Positions 23,249 through 33,868 of a stretch of 64,000 nucleotides of DNA are shown piece by piece. The stretch's first letter is position 1. The number at the start of each line of letters is the position of its first letter. This DNA comes from Aplidium turbinatum. Taxonomy: Eukaryota > Chordata > Ascidiacea > Aplousobranchia > Polyclinidae. Where the stretch lies: assembly GCA_918807975.1 (NCBI GenBank), contig OU964924.1, positions 6,398,501-6,462,500 on the forward strand, given 5' to 3'. A program made the translations under genes and the position numbers. Below the pieces are notes generated by a model. That model did not search any database. It saw only the letters and a list, made by a program, of their open reading frames with translations, and was not told the DNA's origin.

Positions 23249-24019
23249 GTTATGCAGGGTGTCTGTAAAATCTTTGCATGATTTTAAAATAGAAACACTG
23301 TCCGGAACACCATGTGTGCATTGGCCTTGCGAATTAACGCGCACCACAAATTTTGTTTGTGATTTGTGAGATATCACGCGACATGTCGCGTTGGGGGGGG
23401 GAGGGCCGGCAGCAACATCTGCACCGGGGCCTGGCAGGTCTCTTGGAGGCCTAGATGATACCACATTGTCATATTATTATCGGCTGCATACCCGAGTGGT
23501 AAGAGCAGATTGGTTCGGCATTCGAAAGGACACCACTCAAGAGCAAGTGGCTGTGTCTTTATCGAGAAACTTAAAGGAATGCTTAAAGGTGGACATGAAA
23601 ACTGTGGATGTCCTTGCCTTCCTCTATTAAATCTTTATCTACCGGGCGTAAGCCTGGATACGATAAAGAAATCATATGTGAGCATAGAAGAATGAATCAC
23701 ACTATCTGCAAAACAATGTTTGGTTAAAAATTTGCAATCACATATTTTCATGAATTTCTATACATTTTCTACAGTAAAATTGCTTGAATAATTGTAATAA
23801 TTTCATTGTGATAATCAAACTTTTCATGCAATCAATTTTAGCTCATAAATAGTCGAGAAATGTGGAAATAAATTAATCCTGCCTGTAAATTGTTCCACTG
23901 AAAAGTTGTAATTTTGCTTGAGTTTTACTTCCATTTATTAAACCCTTTTTAGCTTTGGAATATGTGCAAATAATATGTCTAACAGCCAGTTACAAAACTG
24001 AAAGCTTTATATTTTTCAG
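23249..24019. repeat. possible tRNA-derived SINE at 23380-23670, otherwise empty
   Basis: Around 23484 the stretch TACCCGAGTGGTAAGAGC resembles a tRNA A-box region, and the block ends near 23670 with TCTTTATCTACCGGGCGTAAG. This may be a second SINE family. The B-box is poor, so this is weak. The rest is AT-rich intron. Confidence 0.3.
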
Positions 24020-24178
24020 GGCATGGTTTTGAATTCACACCGATGTTGCAAAATCCTTGTCAGGGAACTTCGACATATGGATTTTTCTGATACTAACGCA
24101 TTACCTTCAACGCCAGAGCTTTTTACAACAACTAAAAGGTTAACATCAACACACACAACGAATACACACTTTGGATAG
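24020..24178 (+). CDS. gene B last exon: end of BACK domain, short tail
   Basis: Acceptor TTTTTCAG, then the reading MVLNSHRCCKILVRELRHMD, matching the end of the BACK domain in the last exon of gene A (LVLNSHRCCKILISELLRHMD). The frame ends at TAG (24176-24178) after a short Thr-rich stretch, so the ~540-residue Ser/Thr tail of gene A is missing. Confidence 0.75.
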   Translation, partial: GMVLNSHRCCKILVRELRHMDFSDTNALPSTPELFTTTKRLTSTHTTNTHFG

Positions 24179-24914
24179 TCACCCTCACAAGAGCCGACGC
24201 CGACGCCGATATTGTCTGTGAATTCAAATGTCACAATGCGAAGCCAATACCAATGATTTTCAATTAGTGTTCCGTAAGAAATTGATTAGTTTGACCAGCG
24301 TTTCATGGAACACCAATCGAAAATCAAAATTACAATTAAAAAAGAGCTTCGCGTATTACTTTCTGCAATTCCTGCCCGAATATCAACTTTGTGCTCATCC
24401 AAACAGGTCCAAATACCGCAATGAGGAAAATTGAAAGTGAATGAATTGTTGTTGCGTTGTTTATTTTATTGCATCATTATAAAATTTATTTTAGTGTTCT
24501 GCAAGATTATTTTAATGCATAGTGTTTTGCTGATCTTTAGCGGTTGAACCACTATCTTTTTTATAATTAAAATAGCCAAAACTCTAGCTGCATGCTGAAA
24601 AGGACAGTGCACTGGCAAGGTAAAACGACTAACCGCTATAACTAAACTGCATTGTGGTAGTAGGCCTACAACGTTGTATTTTGCTGCTTCATTTTTGTTA
24701 AACCATTTGACCAGTTGAACTTCATGAAAGAGTCTTACGTCACGTTGGCAGCAGTTAGAAGCTGAGATATTTAAAGTTTAAGTTTTGATACGAAAGGGCT
24801 GAAAAATAAAAACTGAAGCTGAGAAACAAATTAGCAAACTGGATAGCAAAACTAACAAAAAGTTGCACTGTAGGGTATTTCTAGTGTGAAACTTGCTCGT
24901 GAACTTACTTGTTT
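24179..24914. other. no gene seen
   Basis: AT-rich sequence downstream of the gene B stop. No continuation of the Ser/Thr-rich tail was recognised. Confidence 0.4.
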
Positions 24915-24934
24915 AAAGAAAGTTTGTTGGTTTG

Positions 24935-25063
24935 GTTTTGAGTCTTTATCCTTGGACTGACAAAGCCTTGATAGGAATACCTGGCAGTTTCGCATACTTG
25001 TAGAGGCTCTTGACGCAGGGCGGTTACCAAGATCGGCAGAGTGAAATTTCACGGTAGTTGAAG
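24935..25063 (-). repeat. SINE, 3' part, split by the P-type element
   Basis: Contains GAGTCTTTATCC, GGACTGACAAAG, CTGGCAGTTTCGCA, AGAGGCTCTTGACGCAGG and GGCAGAGTGAA, the tail and body of the tRNA-derived SINE. It stops exactly at GTTGAAG (25057-25063), which is duplicated at 34156-34162 where the SINE resumes. Confidence 0.8.
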
Positions 25064-25290
25064 CACAGTCTCTATATTACTAGTCTGGAAGGCTAACGAA
25101 AAAGGCAGTTGTCGTCGCTCGTGAAACAGCGCCCCTAGTGGTGGTATAGTATATTATGAAAGCAAAGCACCAAAGTTATGCAAATACAGGCATATTGTCT
25201 ATTATCAATGGTGAAATTGTGCAAGATATTGTGGTTGCCGACTTGTTTTTAACTAATGTAGAATGTTTAGGATGTTAGTTACAGTATTTA

Positions 25291-26043
25291 TCTAGAAAAA
25301 TTCGTTTGGTTTACTTTTTTGAGGCTTGGGTTAGCATGACTACAAGTAGTTAAAAAATGATGTAAGTTCAAATTATAAAGAGTTGAATTTTGGCTTCTTC
25401 AGCAGAAGACCAAAACATAGGTTGTTGAAAGGCTGGTTAGTTGATAAACTTTTCTGCCAGGAATATTAGGCACTGGTTAGTTTAAAGGAAGGCACTTGTT
25501 GCCAATGGAAATTGACCTAGACTCAAGATTAAACAGTAGGCTACTTTTGTCTATTCAAAGTCTATAAATGTGTATGTAGGCTACACTGTACAGGTTATTT
25601 ATACTGAAGAATTTTTAAAAGATATTAATTACATTATGTAAATCTAGATAAGGCTATATCAGACATGTGCAAATTATGATGCACTGGTCAAATCTATACT
25701 TGTCACAATCAACAATTTTGCTGTTCATTAAGAATATGTAAATTACAGTCAAAAAATTGCCCATTCTTGTGGCTAGTGTTCTAGGTTAGGCCCAATAAGT
25801 TTATTCTAACTTGCCATTGAATATTTATTGTTTGTCAGCTTACACTACAGACTGCAGATATACTGGCAAAAAAACTTGTTTGAATGCAAACAGCTAGCTT
25901 CTTCAAATTATTGTATTTTTGTTTCAGCTTTATTTTTGTGTAACATTTCAGTAGGAAGGCTTTACCGGTAATAGCAATTGAAAAGCCAAGTTAAGATTTT
26001 CCCAAATCTCTTTGTTCTGCATTACCAATCTACAAGAATAGTA
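25291..26043. other. no gene seen (inside the P-type element)
   Basis: AT-rich sequence upstream of the plus-strand gene; a promoter for it may lie here but no clear element is visible. Confidence 0.35.
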
Positions 26044-27783
26044 ATGGATTTACAAGCAATGGAAATAGATGACATTGTTGTGCTAGTCGATGAAGTAAGT
26101 TGTCTAGGTAGGAAACTCATTCAGACTATTCCTGCTCTACCTATGTAAGTACGCCTACACAGAAGGAGACTGTCAATACAGCGCAGTCTTTAGCAAGTGC
26201 TGTGCCTAATTTGTTATGGTTTCAGACTAAATAAATTATTAATGGCAGATTTGCTTCTTTGCTTATATATATACACATAAAATGACTTAAAACATAGTAT
26301 TGAATTAAAACTTACTTGATTTGCAGATATGCATAGAGTTTTTCTTATTTTTTGAAGTATTGGTTGGCTCATATTTTCAAGTTCTTATACATTATGCTAA
26401 AATTTACAGTCAATACGTAACTGCTGGCGGACAAACTGATTATGACTCTATAAACACTTTCACAATCTCATTGCGTGCAAAAGTCGGCTAGAAGTACTTA
26501 TACACTGTACTTACATTTGAAAGTTATGTGTTGTAGTTTTGCGCACATACAATTGAATTGAACTGAGTGCTTTAGTAAAATGTATAGAGTTTTAAAATGT
26601 TGTGGAGCATTTCACCAGCAATAACCGATTGTTGGTTAATCCTCTCCATGATATTACATATGAACACAAACTATTACAGCTCAAATTTTCACTATTTAGG
26701 TTGAAGATGTGGAAGTTGATGAGAATGAGATAGGCTATTGCTAAACAGTGATGAGTCAAATTCCGAATTTGATGAAATTATTTCAAATGCAGTGGAAACC
26801 TTAGGACTCTCAGAAATATACAGCAATTTCTTTAAATACGAAGTTCTCCCAGATCTGAAAAGCATGGATTTTCTGGCTGAAAAAGAAAAATTCAAAAAAT
26901 GTTCTTTTGTTTTGCAAAAACCGTATGCATCCATCGACAGATACATTGAAGAAGTGCATATTAAAAGACTTATTACAACACTAGTTCCAAAATTGTTTTT
27001 TCAACAACACAATGACATCATAGAAGATAAAGACCTCCACATTTCTGACATCATCATCAACAGTATCATAGCCGATGCGGCCTTTGATGAACTAGATGCT
27101 CAGTTCGTAAATTTTTCCAGTGTTCCCTTTGTCGCGCAGTGTCCAAAGTGTTCTTGGTTGGCTGATTGATGTATTGAAATTGAATATAAATGTTGTTCTT
27201 TGTCTGCCACGAGCACGTTTCCCGAGAAGGCGGCCGCTTAGACAGAGATTTTCGAAATCTTCTTTTCTGATAATGTGACCGAGAAACTTGAGTTGCCTTT
27301 GAGTTATGTTGTTCAATGTTGTTCAATTTCTGACATAGATAAGGATATTGTGCAATATTTGGCAGGAGCTTGTTTAAGATGGGGAATCAAAAAGTTTCCA
27401 GAATATGAAAGTAAGTGGTGTAAAAGTCAAGTTTCTACAGTAGGCTATGCTCTTTGTCAACCCATTTTAAGAATAAAGATAGAGGAGGATTACTGGCACC
27501 AAACGGCAGATTTTTCAATTTGGCTTTGCAATGTGAGATTCAATTTAGAAAATTCAGGGGAAAAAGAAACATTCCAGTGAAACAAATAGCAGCATCAATG
27601 CAATGGGAAGATATCATGGATTCAAATGGAAACAAGAATGCTATACATAAATTAATGCAGCGGTATATTCGTACACGGGCTTATATTTCAGCTAAACATG
27701 AACGGCAGCACCATTATCAAATAAAGCGCTCGCAAAGAACAACTAAGAACACCAAAAGTCTTAGACAATCATTGAGAAACTGA
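26044..27783 (+). pseudogene. second transposase-like gene inside the P-type element
   Basis: Starts with a 17-codon exon (26044-26094, MDLQAMEIDDIVVLVDE) with a GTAAGT donor, in phase with an exon opening at 26700 (acceptor TTTAG; VEDVEVDENE). The open frame runs to about 27100 with no known domain in its first part. After an inserted LINE scrap it resumes (about 27325) with IDKDIVQYLAGACLRWGIKK and later RGGLLAPNGRFFNLALQCE, a pattern like the C-terminal part of P/THAP-related transposases (YxAG, then GGL..P). Two TAGGCTA motifs (26731-26737, 27441-27447) shift the frame; taking 5 bp out of each makes the flanking frames continuous. With the LINE scrap these break the gene. Family assignment is tentative. 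Confidence 0.5.
27096..27315 (-). mobile_element. LINE 3' fragment inserted in the transposase-like gene
   Basis: On the minus strand this reads RQLKFLGHIIRKEDFENLCL followed by GRLLGKRARGRQRTT, the conserved end of many LINE ORF2 proteins (RxLxFxGHxxR, GxRxRGRxR). It interrupts the plus-strand frame between the DELDAQF and IDKDIVQYLAG blocks. Target duplication not determined. Confidence 0.65.
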
Positions 27784-28784
27784 CATTTTCGCACCGGCAA
27801 GTTTCTCATCAAATTTATTTCTGAGGATGTCTTGCTTAGTTTGTAACATTTCTTGCTTACCGTAGTTAACATTTCCTGCTTAGTTTGTAGTTCAGGAAAA
27901 TATAACCAGACAATGTCAAAGCTGATGTTCTTGTTGTTGTGTATTGTCAACATTTGATTTCTTTGCAATAATATTGAATGGATCCGTCACGGATGATGTT
28001 GAATGCATCAACGAGAATAGGTGATTATACGTACCAGAAACTTCATCATGTTATGTGTGGTAGGCTATATACTACATGGTCGAGTGGTAAGAGCATTCGC
28101 CTTCAGCGCAGTAGACTTGGGATTCAATTCTTGGTCATGTCAAACCAAAGACAATTTAAAAATAGTGTTTTTGTTCTACTAGTGTTTTTAATTGTGGCAA
28201 ACTTTTTAGTGTTTTGTTTACTCCACGCAGGTTACAATTATCCTGCAACAGTTATTTGCAATTGCTCTGAAAGTGCTTTATATCGACTCTGTGTTGCCTA
28301 CAATGATAGCTACCGTATTTCGCATAATCTTCCTCGCTGGAATAGTGCTCGGTTATCGCAGATTGAATAATTGCATCAATAACTGTAAAGCTATATTTTC
28401 ATTTCTTCATCGTTGTCGAAACTATTTTGACAATCTATTTCGAACTAGGCTATATCACCTATTATTATGGATGTTTCCATAAATTTAATTTATGTAAACT
28501 ACTGCACTGTTATACCTTTCCTCATATTCAATATGTCCTTAAAGTAAAATAACACGTAAATAGTTCGTTTTCAAGCCTGACCAAAAATATATTTCTCTTC
28601 AAATACAGAAGCGGTACTGACTTCAAATCGAATACTGACAAGTGAAATGTTACTACCCCGCTTCAACGAGCGAAGCGCGTTCAACTTCGAACAACGCCGA
28701 ATTCACATTTGCGTATTGTTACACTTAAGGGGGGCGGTTCTACTTACAATCGCATTTTTCGTACTTGTTATAAATAACAATCTA
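27784..28784. other. no gene; tRNA-like SINE head at about 28076-28145
   Basis: GGTCGAGTGGTAAGAGC and, about 45 bp on, GGGATTCAATTC resemble tRNA A and B boxes. It is too diverged for a functional tRNA and is more likely the head of an old SINE. The rest is AT-rich. Confidence 0.35.
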
Positions 28785-28918
28785 GAGCTTCGGTAGAGAG
28801 TTTGTCTTGTTGAACCATAGGCATACGAAGCCGAGCAACGTGATCAGGTTTAGCATCTTCAAGTTTATTACATTTACATAAACATAAAACTACGCAACAA
28901 ATTAAGTATCGAACGTTT

Positions 28919-28945
28919 TCGACATCACAAGATGTCCTCTTCAGG
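28919..28945 (-). ncRNA. hammerhead-like core in left Penelope arm
   Basis: Mirror copy of the motif at 29908-29935: CTGAAGA, a 6-bp GACATC/GATGTC stem with TTGT loop, then GAAAA. Penelope-like elements are known to carry minimal hammerheads in this part. Confidence 0.5.
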
Positions 28946-29907
28946 AATAATATACATACAAATTAACTACATCTGAAAAAAATACAATGGTTAACTAAAT
29001 CTATAAACAGAAAAAGACAAAAAAAAAACTGCACAGTACTTCTGACTAGCTCAAACTCAACGATATAGGTTCCACGAGAATCAAAGGTAACTGCATCAAA
29101 AGGTGTTAAACAGGTCACATGATATGGTAAAAAGGCAAGGTGCGAAAAAACTAATTTTAAAATACAGAGAGCAAGAAAGACGAGCCGCAAGCATACAATT
29201 GTCTGTTTAAAAGTGGATTGTGACGTTTTATGTACAGGGCTTCCAAGATCTTAGTTTGATACTCAGACCTGCCTCTAGACATGATCTCAAACTGCTTGAT
29301 AGAAACGTTATTTTGGCATTCTGTACATGAAAAAATGTGATCTTTAATTGCGCTTTTCTGTATAGAATTCAAATTCAGGTGTTCCCCAGCTCTAGTCGAT
29401 AAATGTCTTGTTGACAAATCGATAAATCGCTTGTATGTCAACAAGACATTTATCGACTAGAGCTGGGGAACACCTGAATTTGAATTCTATACAGAAAAGC
29501 GCAATTAAAGATCACATTTTTTCATGTACAGAATGCCAAAATAACGTTTCTATCAAGCAGTTTGAGATCATGTCTAGAGGCAGGTCTGAGTATCAAACTA
29601 AGATCTTGGAAGCCCTGTACATAAAACGTCACAATCCACTTTTAAACAGACAATTGTATGCTTGCGGCTCGTCTTTCTTGCTCTCTGTATTTTAAAATTA
29701 GTTTTTTCGCACCTTGCCTTTTTACCATATCATGTGACCTGTTTAACACCTTTTGATGCAGTTACCTTTGATTCTCGTGGAACCTATATCGTTGAGTTTG
29801 AGCTAGTCAGAAGTACTGTGCAGTTTTTTTTTTGTCTTTTTCTGTTTATAGATTTAGTTAACCATTGTATTTTTTTCAGATGTAGTTAATTTGTATGTAT
29901 ATTATTC

Positions 29908-29935
29908 CTGAAGAGGACATCTTGTGATGTCGAAA
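29908..29935 (+). ncRNA. hammerhead-like core in right Penelope arm
   Basis: CTGAAGA (fits CUGANGA), G, GACATC-TTGT-GATGTC stem-loop, GAAA, then ACGTTCGATAC. One unpaired G separates box 1 from the stem. Stem I partners were not obvious, so catalytic activity is unproven. Confidence 0.5.
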
Positions 29936-30147
29936 ACGTTCGATACTTAATTTGTTGCGTAGTTTTATGTTTATGTAAATGTAATAAACTTGAAGATGCT
30001 AAACCTGATCACGTTGCTCGGCTTCGTATGCCTATGGTTCAATAAATAACAATCTAAACACAAAAGTTCACCCACAAACCCCAACACCAAAAGTTACCAC
30101 CATTGCTTCGGCGGTACCATCCAAACATGGCTTACTTCTTCTTATTT

Positions 30148-30581
30148 TTAAACTACTTCGCTCACATTTGCACCAGAAACAGCATTGCACCGCAACACAT
30201 TAAAATTCCGAGCACTGCTCGAAAATGCTCTAATTGTTGGAGCTTCTCCGCGTCCTCCTCTTCGTCGTTGATATCCAAAAAATGCTTCGATGGGGTCTTG
30301 ACTTATTCGGCGAGCTAAAACATAGCTAGCTCCGCTCGTAAGACATTCATTTACAACAGCTGACATAGAAAGGGATGCAATAAGTAAGCCCTCTTCGGTA
30401 CTTTGACCAAGAAGCATAGGGTTACTTGTTCCGCCGGCTCTAAGTTCAGCACATCGAACTTCTGCGTTTCTGCGCCACTGTGCTAAGTAATTCGGAAACT
30501 TGTATTCCAGCCAAGCCAATCGACTGTCATGATCATCGCTGTATGGTTTTCGTGATGTTTTAAAATTGGAATTTTGAAATC
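30148..30581 (-). CDS. P transposase last exon
   Basis: Acceptor TTTGTAG, in phase with the previous exon. It contains a DDHDSRLAWLEYKFPNYLAQW block and the hallmark ISQDPIEAFFGYQRRRGG..APTIRAF, and stops at 30148. Confidence 0.75.
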
Positions 30582-32749
30582 CTACAAAAATACATATTTT
30601 CACTGATTGTAGAATGTATAAGTCGAGTTGATAGCTGAAAGTAAGATACAAAGGCATGCCAGTCGCAACGTATTTGTTGAGGTGGGGTATAATTTATTTT
30701 TGATTAATTGGGTCAAAATATCTCTTTTTGTAAACTGAGCAGGGCCATGGAGTCAGAGTTGCCGAAGTCGAATGTACGAGTCATTCCAAAACTTTCCTGG
30801 ACCACCAGTCCACCATCTCGCAATAAACATCAATACAGAAGTTTAGTCAAACGAGGATGGAAGTAATCAAGATCTTTAATCGTAAAGAGGTACAAGTTAA
30901 TAAGCCACAGTCAAATGGTTTAGTTACGAGGGGCGAGGCATGCTGTGTTTATTTAGATAATATCTTGAATTATCAGATGCGATATACTCACCCGCATTCA
31001 TATAGTCAAACCACTTAACAATGTTTAAAATGAATTCCGCTAAACTGGTAAATCCTCTTTCTTGCATTGCAATACCTGAAATAGCAATATACCTGCATCA
31101 AAATTGTGACCTTCAGCCGCAGTTAGAAGGCAAAAATCTCGTCCAACTCACCTACTGTTTCCGACAAAAGCTGCGCAGCTAGTTTTACGTTCATTTTTTC
31201 CCAAGATGTTGGCATTACGTGACTTTCGGTCAACTTGTGAAACAAGCGTAATTCATCACGTCTTAAATCTTCCTGTAACAAGAAGTAAAAGATGAAAAAA
31301 ATGCAACTGCTTATCAAGTTATTGTCGAGTTAAAAAAAAGCTTGCTAGGTCATTGACCTCATTGAATTTATGATGTTTGCACATAGTCTAAACTAAGATT
31401 CTCTGTGCATAGTTTGCTATTGTACCAGATCTCGTGCGATTTGCTAAAACTTCATTGGTATGTATTGCGTCATCCGTACGGACATCAACCCTTCATACAC
31501 TTTTGCGTTATATTGTCTTACTCGTATCAAGTCTTTGATGGGATCAACCGATATAGATCCATTATTCCATAAATTCTTGTTACGGTTGACGAGGTTGTTT
31601 CTGCAAGTTTTTATCAGATGTGGTGGATCGGGAATAAAGTAGATGTGCCATGTACACGGAGATCTTCATAATATTGTAAATGTATAAAAAAATGTTCAGA
31701 GTGCAAACGCCATTCTTTGTTATTTAAATCATTGAACTCGCATATAATGTCCAGAAGACATAGATTGTTGATTTCTGGCAAATGTGTATTGTCAGCATCA
31801 ATACAGAAATCATCATCTCTGGAAATGTTACTAGCACCTGTATTGCAAGCAGAACATCTTATTAATTTTCTTCGCTTTGTTGTTGCTTTGGATGAGATTG
31901 ATTTTACTGGCATATTTAACGAAGGTAGACAGCCTGGCTTGATCCAAGACCTGTGTGATGTTCGCTGCATATCATCATAGAGAAAATGTTTTTCACATAT
32001 AAAAGCTTTTCCAGACTTGACTTTTCTTTTAAATTGCACATCATATCGAAACTTGAAGATGATCTAAACATAGCATTACATGGTAGTTTCAGTTTGTTAA
32101 GAGTGAGTAGTAATTTCATACCATACTCACATCTGCATCTGAAGTGGTTCACATAAAGCGTAAGGATGAAAGTATTAAAATTAGTGGACTACCGGTATAT
32201 AATATACTCTGAACCACAAAACCTCTAACTTTGTACTGATACTTTTACCAGGTAATGTATAGCATATCCCTCCAATGTTTACAATTGAGGTTATAGATTG
32301 GGTTAAATTTAAGGCAATTATTAGCTCTGTTCTTAACCTCATCCCTAACACTAGCCTTGACTCAACTCCGAACCTTGCCCATTTGCATTACCGGTATCCA
32401 AAACCTTTAGCAAAGTATACTACTTGTACATTATAGTAGCCTACTACAACTACAATACCCTTTTACTAACAGTTGCAAACTGGCAGATACTGTAAAGCAT
32501 GGGAAAAACAGCACAAGGCATTGTAAAATCTATTAACAAAGAGTTGATTAAAGCCTAACTTTTATTGATGAGACTGCTAACCTGATGAAATCTGGCTGAC
32601 CATTCTGCTGTTGATATACCAAAACGACGTTGACCATGGGGAACTTTGTACAGTTTAATACCGCTACCAGAAGAACTTGTACATCCTGGCAAGCAACAAT
32701 ACTTTCCTGTAGTAGACTTACAAACTACACTCGATTCAGAAGCAGACAT
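30148..32749 (-). CDS. THAP-domain P-element transposase, incomplete core
   Basis: Minus-strand gene assembled from exons 32749-32582, 32051-about 31640, 31272-31152, 31075-30992 and 30581-30148. It starts with a C2CH THAP domain (CCLPGCTSSSGSGIKLYKVP in the first exon, ICEKHF and LPSLNMP in the second). The later exons join in phase and read MNVKLAAQLLSETV, FTSLAEFILNIVKWFDYMNAG, then QDPIEAFFGYQRRRGG..APTIRAF, all conserved in P/THAP9 transposases. THAP binds the element's ends; the C-terminal part belongs to the transposase fold. The RNase H-like catalytic region that should lie between the second and third exons has no room in the ~340 bp present. It is therefore probably an internally deleted, repressor-like or dead copy. 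Confidence 0.75.
30992..31075 (-). CDS. P transposase exon with AEFI motif
   Basis: 84-bp exon (acceptor TTTCAG, donor GTGAGT) in phase with both neighbours, encoding IAMQERGFTSLAEFILNIV and KWFDYMNAG. It is too short to be picked up as an open frame of its own. Confidence 0.7.
31152..31272 (-). CDS. P transposase exon with MNVKLAAQ motif
   Basis: Acceptor TTACAG, donor GTGAGT. Encodes EDLRRDELRLFHKL and SWEKMNVKLAAQLLSETV, a highly conserved P/THAP9 segment. Confidence 0.75.
31640..32051 (-). CDS. THAP transposase exon 2
   Basis: From a TTCAAG acceptor, FRYDVQFKRK then KSGKAFICEKHF (second zinc pair C..H) and PGCLPSLNMP, completing the THAP domain, followed by a basic TTKRRK stretch. The 3' border is uncertain; the frame closes at 31614. 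Confidence 0.65.
32582..32749 (-). CDS. THAP transposase exon 1
   Basis: 56 codons from ATG (MSASESSVVC) to a CAG/GTTAGC donor. Contains the first zinc-ligand pair of the THAP domain (C..CLPGC) and the conserved Trp (AEWSARF). Confidence 0.75.
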
Positions 32750-33019
32750 TTCAATCCAATCTAAAGTGCTGACTAAGAACATAAACCGAAAGCAACAGTT
32801 CACTTATGGTAGCTTAGTAGGCTAAAAGGTAATTAGCTTAAATAGCCTAAGCCTACAGTATTGAATTAACAAAACACAAGGTTTAGAAAAAAATTCACCA
32901 GTATTTGAATGACACCTAAAATTCATTTTGACTCCATGAAAATGGTAGCAAGCAGTCAATTTGATTCCTTGCTTGCTTAACCTGGGCAGAGCCCAGTCTT
33001 ATGCTTTTTGCTTTATTGT

Positions 33020-33120
33020 TGTTTTTAATTGGATGGAATTTACTGGCATATAATGAAAGTATACAACCCAGCTTGATCCAAGACTTATCTGATGTTCCAT
33101 TGAGGAGTTTTTCACGTATA
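33020..33120 (-). repeat. duplicated fragment of THAP exon 2 next to an extra terminal repeat
   Basis: TTTACTGGCATAT...GCTTGATCCAAGACTTATC matches the exon 2 region at about 31900-31960 with differences. It is followed by CACAGTCTCTATATTAC (33125-33141), the terminal repeat of the P-type element. This looks like the edge of another, internally deleted copy nested in the first. Confidence 0.6.
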
Positions 33121-33868
33121 AATCACAGTCTCTATATTACATAACCTTTGTCAGCGTAACGGCCTTAACTGATCCATTCAATCAAATTTCCAGTCTGTAC
33201 ATAATCAATTAAGATGCTATATATACAAGTTAAATCTCAGGACTTGTAACCTTTGTGACTTTGTCGCTTTAAATTACTGAACCTGCATATTTACCGGTAG
33301 CCTACCATACTCAAAATTGTCTTGCTAATTAATGCTCTTTGTTTACAAATTATTTTTGGGAGTGACTATTTTGAGCGCCACAGATTGAAACATATCAACT
33401 TTTTGTTTTACGGTATCTCTAAATAAAACAACTTTATACACTTTTTAAAAATAAGTGTCAACTGAATTATAGTTGATCAATCAATGTTTTTGGAAATGAA
33501 GCTGGCTAAGTAGCATCTGCCAATTACGGTACTAATTTCAAGCTTACTTCAGCTTAAAGCTTCCACAAATATTTAGTAATTAAACCCTTCAATTATTAAG
33601 CTGCTGTATATACTTGGTACATTGAAACTTTAAATACCACTACTTCAAACTATAAAGTAATCAATTCCTTAGTAATTTGAAAACTCACATCATATTTTAA
33701 CTACTTGTACGTATAGTCATGCTAGATATTAACTGTAACTAACATCCTAAACATTCTACATTAGTTAAAAACAGTTTGCAACCACAATATCATGCAGTTT
33801 CACCGTTGATAGTTGGCAATATGCCTGTATTTGCATAGCCTACCTTACAAGCAGATTCTGTGATTTGA

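Larger units (their letters stand above)
767..24178 (+). pseudogene. gene B: decayed paralogue of the kinase-BACK gene
   Basis: Plus-strand relative of gene A (40644-52260). Recognisable exons are 767-1225, 1437-1675, 12183-12359 and 24020-24178, each with AG/GT borders matching gene A. The kinase N-lobe exon lies left of the window. The two exons that in gene A carry most of the BACK domain were not found between 12359 and 24020. Joining the linker exon (ending phase 1) directly to the last exon (starting phase 0) would break the frame, and the last exon stops after about 52 codons instead of continuing into the long Ser/Thr tail. I therefore read it as a pseudogene or a kinase-only remnant. 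The remaining kinase exons are still open, about 88% identical to gene A, so decay may be recent or the kinase part may still be used. Confidence 0.65.
28785..30042. mobile_element. Penelope-like element, head-to-head palindromic insertion
   Basis: Two identical 607-bp arms (28810-29416 and 29436-30042) in inverted order around a 19-bp spacer. They are preceded by 25 bp of extra sequence and flanked by a 14-bp duplication TAAATAACAATCTA (28771-28784 and 30043-30056). Each arm encodes the C-terminal GIY-YIG endonuclease end of a Penelope-like element (TRHLSTRAGEHLN, SAIKDH, EALYIKRHNPLLN) and then a 3' region with a hammerhead-like core. No RT is present, so the copy is 5'-truncated. Perfect arms imply a recent insertion or gene conversion between arms. 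Confidence 0.8.

Noticed and set aside
12360-24019. BACK exons of gene B
   Set aside because: I searched for counterparts of the exon 5 and exon 6 motifs in this interval and found none that I could support.
28076-28145. tRNA gene
   Set aside because: tRNA-like boxes only; cloverleaf not supported. More likely an old SINE head.
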